Notes under the pieces: generated by a model
Seen by the model: the letters and a program-made list of their open reading frames with translations, nothing else
What the model was told of the DNA's origin: nothing
The model's database searches: none
Program-made: the position numbers and the translations under genes
NCBI GenBank assembly: GCA_014526335.1
Contig: JACTAT010000108.1
Coordinates: 148,407 to 212,406, forward strand
Direction: 5' to 3'
Length of the DNA stretch: 64,000 nucleotides
DNA from: Chrysaora quinquecirrha
Lineage: Eukaryota > Cnidaria > Scyphozoa > Semaeostomeae > Pelagiidae
Shown here: positions 55,318-64,000 of the stretch, one piece after another
Numbering within the stretch: position 1 is the stretch's first letter
Layout: every line of letters starts with the position of its first letter

Positions 55318-58290
55318 TCATTGTGTGTACTTGCAGGCGATGTTAGACAAGGGATGATGAACAGTAATCATAAAACAAGTCTTTGTGAAGACAACTCTAT
55401 TTGACTTCAAATTAGGGAAGTTCCGCGAGATCGAATTCCGCGTTATTGATTTTGCCATAAGGCGAAAATCAAAAACGCGGAACCTCATTTCGCGGAACTT
55501 TTCTAGACAGGTTGGTGGCCTCCCAAAGTCATAAATAGTTTCTTTAAATGCTCCTTTCGTCTTGATAAAGCTTTTTTTATCAAATTTGAGTAAAAAGATA
55601 CAATCGAATGTGAACAAAATGTACAGGTTCAAAGTGTATGGTGATTAAAATTTAGGCCTTTTTTTTTTATTTTTATTTTTTTTTAATTCTTTAATTTAAA
55701 GTTGGCTGTTTACAATAGCTGTTAAGAAAAGCTAATTAAGGCCAACTATCTACAAAAATATAAAAGAAATACAAATTAATTATGATTCATAAAAACCCTA
55801 ACCCATGTATAAAAGTTTTGCAAATCCTACAGTTGCAATGTTGGCATTTTGTGGACTTCAGATGTTTCTTAAAATTTCTTAAAGAGACAGAAGTTTTAAT
55901 TGATGATGGTAATTTTGCCCATACTCTTTGACCCATAAATCTTACCGTATCGGTACCATAATTTGTTGTTTTCACTTTTGGTAAGATTAAATTTCTTGAG
56001 CATCTCAATTGATATGGCAATGCCTTTTCCTCAAAGATTTCATTCATAAACGTAGGATTCAGACCATTCCTTGTTTTGTAAATTTCAACCATTAGCAACT
56101 GTAGGTTTTTCTGGTGAATAGATACCGAATTAGTATTTTCAAGCAATTGTTCGAAATCTGAATTATTATCTTTGTATGCGATTCAAAGGGCTCTTTCCTG
56201 TATCCTGTCTATTTTGTGTTCAATACTTCTGTCATGGAACATCCAACCTAGCTCGGGCCTAGCCATATGCTGACTTGTGTTTTCATTGTGTGTACTTGAA
56301 GGCGATGTTAGACAAGGGATGATGAACAGTAATCATAAAACAAGTCATTGTGAAGACAACTCTATTTGACTTCAAATTAGGGAAGTTCCGCGAGATCGAA
56401 TTCCGCGTTATTGATTTTGCCATAAGGCGAAAATCAAAAACGCGGAACCTCATTTCGCGGAACTTTTCTAGACAGGTCGGTGGCCGCCCAAAGTCATAGA
56501 TAGTTTGTTTAAATGCTCCTTTCGTCTTGATAAAGCTTTTTTTATCAAATTTGAGTAAAAAGATACAATCGAATGTGAACAAAATGTACAGGTTCAAAGT
56601 GTATGGTGATTAAAATTTAGGCCTAGCTCGGGCCTAGCCATATGCTGACTTGTGTTTTCATTGTGTGTACTTGCAGGCGATGGTAGACAAGGGACGATGA
56701 ACAGTAATCATAAAACAAGTCTTTGTGAAGACAACTCTATTTGACTTCAAATTAGGGAAGTTCCGCGAGATCAAATTCCGCGTTATTGATTTCGCCATAA
56801 GGCGAAAATCAAAAACGCGGAGCCTCTTTTCGCGGAACTTTTCCAGACAGGTTGGTGGCCGCCCAAAGTCATAAATAGTTTCTTTAAATGCTCCTTTCGT
56901 CTTGATAAAGCTTTTTTTATCAAATTTAAGTAAAAAGATACAATCGAATGTGAACAAAATGTACAGGTTCAAAGTGTATGGTGATTACAATTTAGGCCTA
57001 GCTCGGGCCTAGCCATATACTGACTTGTGTTTTCATTGTGTGTACTTGAAGGCGATGTTAGACAAGGGATGATGAACAGTAATCATAAAACAAGTCTTTG
57101 TGAAGACAACTCTATTTGACTTCAAATTAGGGAAGTTCCGCGAGATCGAATTCAGCGTTATTGATTTTGCCATAAGGCGAAAATCAAAAACGCGGAGCCT
57201 CTTTTCGCGGAACTTTTCTAGAGAGGTCGGTGGCCGCCCAAAGTCATAGATAGTTTGTTTAAATGCTCCTCTCGTCTTGATAAAGCTTTTTTTACCAAAA
57301 ATTTAAGTAAAAAGATACAATCGAATGTGAACAAAATGTACAGGTTCAAAGTGTATGGTGATTACAATTTGGGCCTAGCTCGGGCCTAGCCATATGCTGA
57401 CTTGTGTTTTCATTGTGTGTACTTGAAGGCGATGTTAGACAAGGGATGATGAACAGTAATCATAAAACAAGTCTTTGTGAAGCCAACTCTATTTGACATC
57501 AAACTAGGGAAGTTCCGCGAGATCGAATTCCGCGTTATTGATTTTGCCATAAGGCGAAAATCAAAAACGCGGAGCCTCTTTTCGCGGAACTTTTCCAGAC
57601 AGGTTGGTGGCCGCCCAAAGTCATAAATAGTTTCTTTAAATGCTCCTTTCGTCTTGATAAAGCTTTTTTTATCAAATTTGAGTAAAAAGATACAATCGAA
57701 TGTGAACAAATGTACAGGTTCAAAGTGTATGGTGATTACAATTTAGGCCTAGCTCGGGCCTAGCCATATGCTGACTTGTGTTTTCATTGTGTGTACTTGA
57801 AGGCGATGTTAGACAAGGGATGATGAACAGTAATCATAAAACAAGTCATTGTGAAGACAACTCTATTTGACTTCTAATTAGGGAAGTTCCGCGAGATCGA
57901 ATTCCGCGTTATTGATTTTGCCATAAGGCGAAAATCAAAAACGCGGAACCTCATTTCGCAGAACTTTTCTAGACAGGTCGGTGGCCGCCCAAAGTCATAG
58001 ATAGTTTGTTTAAATGCTGCTTTCGTCTTGATAAAGCTTTTTTCATCAAATTTGAGTAAAAAGATACAATCGAATGTGAACAAAATGTACAGGTTCAAAG
58101 TGTATGGTGATTAAAATTTAGGCCTAGCTCGGGCCTAGCCATATGCTGACTTGTGTTTTCATTGTGTGTACTTGCAGACGATGGTAGACAAGGGACGATG
58201 AACAGTAATCATAAAACAAGTCTTTGTGAAGACAACTCTATTTGACTTCAAATTAGGGAAGTTCCGCGAGATCAAATTCCGCGTTATTGA
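55318..58290 (-). repeat. Satellite array, - oriented units
   Basis: The motif GAAGTTCCGCGAGATCGAATT recurs at about 55419, 56383, 56757, 57134, 57510, 57887 and 58258. Spacing is 371-377 bp except for the 964-bp step that holds a LINE insertion at 55659-56246. The orientation is opposite to the units at 53850-55065. The last unit is cut at about 58290. Confidence 0.92.
55659..56246 (-). mobile_element. 5'-truncated LINE inserted in the satellite
   Basis: The - strand frame shows the ORF2 C-terminus (DRSIEHKIDRIQERAL at 56230, then SVSIHQKNLQLLMVEIYK, FMGQRVWAKLP and a final CRICKTFIHGLGFL), ending at 55787. The 3' UTR ends in an A-rich tail, seen as a T run at 55659-55683 on the + strand. 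The satellite sequence AGGCCTAGCTC is interrupted, with CC on both sides, so the target duplication is two bases at most. The satellite array is older than this insertion. Confidence 0.85.
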
Positions 58291-58559
58291 TTCCTCATTT
58301 CCTCAGTAGATATATTTAGAGGCCGTTTCAGTGCTGCCGACCAGTTTTGTGTCGGCCTAAACACCTCCTGGCATTGAATTTACCTGTTGTTATTGCTTAT
58401 TTAAGGGTGCAAAACATTGCATAAACATTAGAGGCACCGATACAAATTTTGCTCATTCGTTTTACACAACTTAAGCTTACTATCTAGATACCTATGAAGA
58501 TGTATGGGTATCTTGTTGTCCTGTTAAAGGGTTGTTGTTCAATGATTTTTCTTGCATCT

Positions 58560-59765
58560 TGCCAGTGAACCTGACAAATTCTGACTATCAGAACTTCATA
58601 TTATGTGGCCCCATCAGTTTATTGATTGTTCAATGATTTTTTCTTGCCAGTTATGGTGGACCTGAAAATGCTTACAATCAAAATGTTATTATGTGGCCCC
58701 ATCAGTTTATTGATTGTGCAATAATTGTTTCTTGCATGTTGATGTTGGATCTAAAAATGCTTACAATCTAAAATTTTATTATGTGGCCCCATCAGTTTAT
58801 TGATTGTTTGTTGTTTCTTGCATGTTGATGGTGGACCTAAAAATGCTTATAATCAAAATTTTATAATGTGGCCCCATCAGTTTATTGATTGTGCAATAAT
58901 TGTTTCTTGCATGTTGATGGTGGACCTAAAAATGCTTATAACCAAAATTTTATTATGTGGCCCCATCAGTTAATTGATTGTGCAACAATTGTTTCTTGCA
59001 TCTTGATGGTGGACCTACAAATGCTTACAATCGAAATTTTATTATGTGGCCCCATCAGTTTATTGATTGTGCAATAATTGTTTCTTGCATGTTGATGGTG
59101 GACCTAAAAATGCTTATAACCAAAATGTTATTATGTGGCCCCATCAGTTTATTGATTGTGCAATAATTGTTTCTTGCATGTTGATGGTGGACCTACAAAT
59201 GCTTATAATCGAAATGTTATTATGTGGCCCCATCAGTTTATTGATTTACAATATTTGTTTCTTGCATGTTGATGGTGGACTTAAAAATGCTTATAATCGA
59301 AATGTTATTATGTGGCCCCATCAGTTTATTGATTTACAATAATTGTTTCTTGCCAGTTGATGGTGGACCTGAAAATGCTTACAATTGAAATATTATGTGG
59401 CCCCATCAGTTAATTGATTGTGCAATTAATTGTTTCTTGCCAGTTGATGGTGGACCTGAAAATGCTTACAATCAAAATGTTATTATGTGGCCCCATCAGT
59501 TTATTGATTGTGCAATATTTGTTTCTTGCCAGTTGATGGTGGACCTGAAAATGCTTACAATTGAAATATTATGTGGCCCCATCAGTTAATTGATTGTGCA
59601 ATAATTGTTTCTTGCATGTTGATGGTGAACCTAAAATGCTTACAATCGAAATGTTATTATGTGGCCCCATCAGTTTATTGATTGTTTAATGATTTTTCTG
59701 GCATGTTCATGGTGGACCTGAAAATTCTTACTATCAAAACTTTTGCAGCCCTGTCAGGTTATTGA
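58560..59765 (+). repeat. 89-bp tandem array, 13 units
   Basis: GTGGCCCCATCAG occurs at 58615, 58693, 58783, 58868, 58957, 59046, 59135, 59224, 59312, 59397, 59487, 59573 and 59661. Spacing is 78-90 bp, most often 89. A unit holds TTTCTTGCATGTTGATGGTGG, then AAAATGCTTATAATC, then TTATTATGTGG. Two sub-types alternate (TGCATGTTGATG or TGCCAGTTGATG). Open frames through it exist only because 89-bp units lack stops in two frames. Confidence 0.95.
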
Positions 59766-60327
59766 TTTTTTCAATGATTTTTCTTGCATGACAGTGGACC
59801 AAAGCAGCCTTGCGATCAAAATCTCATATCAAATATTTTGACACAATTGATTGTTAATTATTTGCCTTGCATCTTTAACAATGAACCTGAGAAAAGCTTA
59901 CTATCAAAAGTTGATCTTCTTGTGGCTCCTCATGCTGTTAGATTATTTCCATGATTTCTCTTAACTTTTTATGGTTGGCCATTGAGCCTCATTTTCAAAG
60001 TTTATTCATTCTATTCTTGAGGTTTTGCCACTAAATTGGTGATGATGCCATTGCTGTCTTTTGTGCAGCTTAAGTTCTGCTTACTTATGGCTCAGCAATG
60101 AATATTGGATTTTATTAATCGCTACCCTACAATATAGGTTGCTTCTATGAATTAATAGGGTTTTTATATCGTTGCAGATACTATTGCGATTGGCTTTTTA
60201 GTTCTTATGAAAATATGACGTCATATGTAGCAATTGCTTTTAGAATCTGTTTGTATGTTTCTTTCTTTTGATAATGTTTTCTTTTTCTTCTCATGCTATT
60301 GAATTTCTATCTTTTCATCCTTCACAG

Positions 60328-60515
60328 TCACTCGGGGGCTTAACTAAAGGCTCTAATCCATGGTCTCTGACTGTTGGTCTGAGTGGCTGGGTTGGGTTTA
60401 TTTTCTCTTTGCTTATACTACTTATGAGTTTCTATTCACATATTTTTTCCGAAGCTGTTTTTTATTCCAACCCAGCCACTCAGATATCCTTTTTACATGT
60501 CAAGATACAAAGTAT
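60328..60515 (+). repeat. Duplicated hairpin module, copy 1
   Basis: The module opens with CACTCGGGGGCTTAACTAAAGG, contains CTGAGTGGCTGGGTTGG at 60379-60395 and its exact complement CCAACCCAGCCACTCAG at 60467-60483, and closes with CATGTCAAGATACAAAG. The second copy is at 60963-61212. Confidence 0.8.
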
Positions 60516-60962
60516 GTGCTCTTCTTTTTATGCTCAACAATTTTCTGACTGATCTGATACTTAAGTTCATGATATTATTTTGCATGTTGTTTATGCAATG
60601 GATCTCATTTTTCATTGATTGATTTTTTCATTGTTATATGCACTTCCTTTACCTCTATCAATTAGTGGATTTGCTGATAACTCGTATGTAATATTTATGT
60701 AATTGTCTGATATTTTCTTTACTTGATCTGATATTCCATGATAGTTCTGCAGGGGCGTAGCATCTTCTTTTCATCTTTTGCAATTTAATCCCTGTGGTTG
60801 CCTATGATAATAGTTTTCTCTTATTGAAACATTTGCTTTTCTTTTTTCTTATTAGTTTATTTGTTATATGATGTCTTTCATTAGATTTTGTGATTTTGTT
60901 ATATTTTTTACTACTCTCTTATTCCTCTTTCCACTCTTAAATTCCATCTTCCCTCCTTCTTA

Positions 60963-61212
60963 GCCACTCGGGGCTTATCTAAAGGCCTTAATACGCGGTC
61001 TCTGACTGTCGGTCTGAGTGGCTGGGTTGGTGAATTTTCTCATTCCTTTGCTATTCAAATATCAATTCTTACCTCCTCTTGCTTTCTTCAATTTAATCTC
61101 TGCACTATATTTGCTTTTATGCCGTGTTTGTATTTAACATATTTTTTCAGAAGCTGTTTTTTATTCCAACCCAGGCACTCAGATATCCTTTTTACATGTC
61201 AAGATACAAAGT
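60963..61212 (+). repeat. Duplicated hairpin module, copy 2
   Basis: It has the same layout as copy 1: CACTCGGGGCTTATCTAAAGG, CTGAGTGGCTGGGTTGG at 61014-61030, and the pairing strand at 61166-61182 with one mismatch. The ends of the module are conserved while the loop differs in length and sequence. Confidence 0.8.
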
Positions 61213-63218
61213 GCTTTAAATTTTATTGCTATCAGATATCCTGCCTTTTGCTATGGAGGGAGTTTCTACCAATTGAGGTCTTGATAAGTTCCATACCATT
61301 TTATACAGGGCATGTGTAGTTTCCTATCTTTGTTTCATACAAGGCTTTTTCTTTTTTACGCTGCATAAAGAGTCACCTTATATGAGTCTATGTTTTATCA
61401 TATGAATCACACCTACATATACAAACTAGGTTGATTTCCATATGTATTGCTCAGGACTTGGTGTTTAGGTAGGTTGTTTGGAATACATTTTATTGTTGTG
61501 CCCTAATCTAAGTTCACTTTTGATTTTCTTATTCCCCAGGGTCACTCTGTTTCCTTTTACCAATTATTGCTTTAGTTTGTCTCACCAATCAATTGTTGAA
61601 TTGTGCCTTTAGCACGTTGGTTTCTTTTTTCCCACCTGTCATTGACTAAAATTGTTTACCTTTGCTAACCAGGATTCATGTTATCTTAGTTTCGAATTAG
61701 GGGGACTTTGTTTTGTTTATTGCTTTACCAAAATATATTACTTTGTAAAAACCTAACTGGTACTTCCCCTGGATTTTGTAAAGCATGCTTTTCCAATGTC
61801 AAACCTTTACTTTTCAATTGTTATGCCTCAACAAACTTCGCTAACATAACTTAGTCGTATTAACAAAGGTGTAAAAATTTTGTTGTTATATATCCAGTAC
61901 TGGCATCTACAACAAATTATACAGAAACGACAGAATTTGCCATTATTGGGTGGTTCATTATTTCCTTGGGGCATCCCTTATCCAATGTGTTTAATTACCA
62001 ATAACCTTGTATTCCCATTGCTTTAACTTTGCATTCAGCAAAATGTGTTCGGTAGCTTAGAGTAGATAGGATGATCGTTAGGGATAGTTTCACCTAAATT
62101 CCCCTAACTGAATTTTTTCGCGTTGGATTTGTATTATAAATTCGCTTGCTTTTCTTTTACTTAGCATCCAGGGCCTTATACAAATGATAGGTCTGATCAT
62201 TCATCATAGCTTTATACGCTAACCAGACTGCCTTATCAGGTAGTATTTCATTTCATGTGCTCCTTTTAGGTCTTGCAGGATTTCATTTGTATTCGCTGCA
62301 CTGTCTACTACAATTATTTCAATTCAGTTCTTACTAAGGTTTCTGTTAACTAGGTTTAATTACGTTAGGTAAAATTAAGTTAGGATAACTTAGGTTAATT
62401 AAGCTAAATCAAGTTAGGTTTTATTAAGGGTTACGTAAGGATTGGGTTAACTCGTTTCATCTTGATATTGTTTTTATGTCAGTCTGTTACTACTTTACTG
62501 AGCAAAGTGCCATGTGCATTTCGATCTTATCCGTCCTCCGCGGGGGTTTTACTCTATTTTTGTAACCCCTTAGAAGGGGGTAACTTCTTTCAACCCTTTT
62601 AGGTTTTCGTCGTGTTACTTAACTTTTATCTTGTTCCATTAATTTGTTTTGTTATCTTTTATCTTCTTATTTTCTTGAGGAATTCGGTGAGTTCCTCTCG
62701 ACACCCTTCACGACAGCCAGTTGATGCCGATCGAAACTTCATCATCATTTTCTCTTTCAGCCTTATGTCTTGTCAGCAGAATTCCATAGCTGGCCATTTC
62801 CCAGCCAGCTAACATTTCTTTTCCTAGGTTTGGCTTGCTCCTATTCCAATGTTTGCTGGCAGAATGCTGATTCTCAGTTGGAGTAATGTATTTTTGCTGG
62901 CGTACATTGTTTCTTAGAATGTTATTTTTAGTATAAGATTTTTTCGTTGTGAATGCTGTGTCTTCTTTCTCTGCTGGATACTATACAGGGACTCCAACAT
63001 ATTGGAGATTTTAATCACGGCACTTTTTATCTTTTCTACAATCCTTATTCGGTTTCGGGCTTATCCCTATGTGGATTTTTCTCTTACCCCTACTTCTAAT
63101 ACCCCTACTTTCTAATGCTCCTATTCTATTTGAGTTATGGATATAAGGTGTCTTTTCCTATGCTGTCCCTTGCGGTAATCTTAGTATATTGGGGTATTCT
63201 GCCTGTATCATACTGCTG

Positions 63219-63592
63219 CCTCCGGAGCACTCTCCATATCTTAGCCAATTGGAAGGAAGAGAATAGGATTCGGTGAGGATAGATTACTATTCTCACCGGA
63301 TGCAAATCTCTGAATTTGTAACGAGGCTAAGATAAGACAAACTAAAGATCCCCTGGGGATACATTCAGCAAGGCAGTGACATCCTATGGGATTTGTTTGG
63401 TTATAAAACTCAATGCATGTGATTTAGCCATCCTTCTTCAGCAACTCGCAATATAAGATAAGCTGCCCCTCCACTCCTCCCGCAGCGACGGTCTCGCCTA
63501 CTCTCTACCTTTCAAACAGCGAAGCCTCCTTCGCACTCTCCATATCTTAGCCAATTGGAAGGAAGAGAATAGGATTCGGTGAGGATAGATTA
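63219..63592. repeat. Dispersed 175-bp repeat, copy 2, between 65-bp direct repeats
   Basis: GCACTCTCCATATCTTAGCC through GGTGAGGATAGATTAC occurs at about 63228-63292 and again at about 63533-63592. Between the two lies the second copy (63289-63460) of the repeat seen at 53182-53358, followed by a C-rich stretch. Confidence 0.8.
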
Positions 63593-63792
63593 CAATTGAA
63601 TTTCCACCTGAAAAGTAAAGCTTCACATATAGTTCCTGTGATAGTCGTATCCGTAACAAAAACACACCGGAAATTCTCCTTGATCTCTTGATTACTGATT
63701 TTTCGATTTTTTGACAGAAATAGTCAATAATAAGCATTTAATGAGATAAATTTATATGATATCAATAAAACTATAAATTTATTTCTAGTAGA

Positions 63793-64000
63793 TCATCTTA
63801 TTAGTTTGTGGTGTCCGTCCAAGTCCCAAAGAGACAATATTCCCGGAACGCTATATTTTCTACAATTTACGGTCGTTATTTGCAGTGCTCTCATCAACAG
63901 ACCCTCAGGGTCAACTTGGTTCATTGAATCTCGAATCCTTCGCTCAGACACTTTTACTGACCGACCCATTAATAATCCAAACATCTGTCTGTATCCGCAG
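63793..64000 (-). pseudogene. Integrase-core (rve-like) fragment, runs off the window
   Basis: The - strand frame entering from the right edge reads GYRQMFGLLMGRSVKVSERR, then RDSMNQVDPEG, SVPGILSLWDLDGHHKLIR and a TGA stop at 63793. The SLWxxDGxHKLIRW motif is typical of integrase-core proteins found widely in cnidarian and fish genomes, where W follows LIR; here a stop takes that place and the sequence then diverges. The D in WDLDGHH is the first catalytic Asp. The remainder of the core is missing to the left, so it is truncated. Confidence 0.6.

Larger units (their letters stand above)
59766..63218. other. Long T-rich noncoding stretch
   Basis: No gene was recognised in 3.4 kb. The + strand is visibly T-rich and A-poor over long runs. 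It contains the duplicated inverted-repeat module described separately, an inverted pair CATTGCTG/CAGCAATG near 60050-60103, TTAGGTTAA-rich DNA at 62345-62440, and a short hairpin GTAACCCCTTAGAAGGGGGTAAC at 62561. Confidence 0.45.

Noticed and set aside
54108..58098. Seven or more open frames of 72-104 codons as separate genes
   Set aside because: They are the same frame repeated in each satellite unit on both arms, with no start context or splice support of their own. Listed as a property of the satellite instead.
58889..59589. Open frames with NAYNQNxIMWPHQ repeats
   Set aside because: They arise from the 89-bp tandem array; the units simply lack stops in these frames.
58560..59765. CRISPR-like array
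   Set aside because: The repeats are direct and similar throughout, without constant-repeat/variable-spacer structure, and the DNA is eukaryotic.
62345..62440. Interstitial telomere-like TTAGG repeats
   Set aside because: TTAGGT and TTAGGA words are frequent but irregularly spaced, and the metazoan TTAGGG unit is not tandem here.

Overview
This window is animal nuclear DNA, AT-rich, with split genes and many transposons. Gene content (a trefoil/ILEI/discoidin secreted protein, NSMCE2, TMEM199) and repeat content (DIRS, Copia, Penelope-like, several non-LTR lineages, many foldback and MITE elements) suggest a marine invertebrate, most likely a cnidarian such as a coral or octocoral. That assignment is inference; no species marker is visible.

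Left third (1-24 kb) is the host-gene region. A four-part + strand gene at 2559-9606 encodes a secreted protein with a signal peptide, cysteine-rich beta-trefoil repeats, an ILEI/FAM3 domain, a discoidin (FA58C) domain and a large unrecognised C-terminus. Its first exon is interrupted by an 799-bp hAT-like element flanked by an exact 8-bp target duplication. Next come two head-to-head housekeeping genes sharing a 171-bp promoter: NSMCE2 (SUMO ligase of the SMC5/6 complex, - strand, three exons) and TMEM199/VMA12 (V-ATPase assembly factor, + strand, six exons). I could join the exons of both in frame by splice site, phase and family similarity. Two intronless coiled-coil genes (20.5-21.3 kb on -, 23.2-24.2 kb on +) look like divergent paralogues; one ends in a CaaX-like box, the other has a frameshift.

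Middle (26-51.5 kb) is a transposon graveyard: a Helitron-associated-type fragment, a decayed DIRS-type tyrosine-recombinase element (27.86-31.65 kb), a 5'-truncated LINE (31.83-36.44 kb) with a Copia element nested inside it (LTRs, ATTTC target duplication, initiator-tRNA anticodon-arm primer site, reverse transcriptase deleted), a second LINE (40.1-41.2 kb), zinc-finger/UBX-like exons (42.3-43.8 kb), a pogo/Tigger-type transposase relic (45.25-47.0 kb), a winged-helix/coiled-coil/SGNH-hydrolase relic (47.0-48.3 kb), and a Penelope-like element (49.4-51.5 kb) that runs into an approximately 160-bp TA microsatellite.

Right third (51.7-64 kb) is mostly satellite-like: an inverted array of about 374-bp units (53.85-58.29 kb) with a simpler relative at 37.4-38.2 kb, an 89-bp tandem array of 13 units (58.6-59.7 kb), and a long T-rich stretch without genes. 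A broken integrase-core reading frame on the - strand runs off the right edge.
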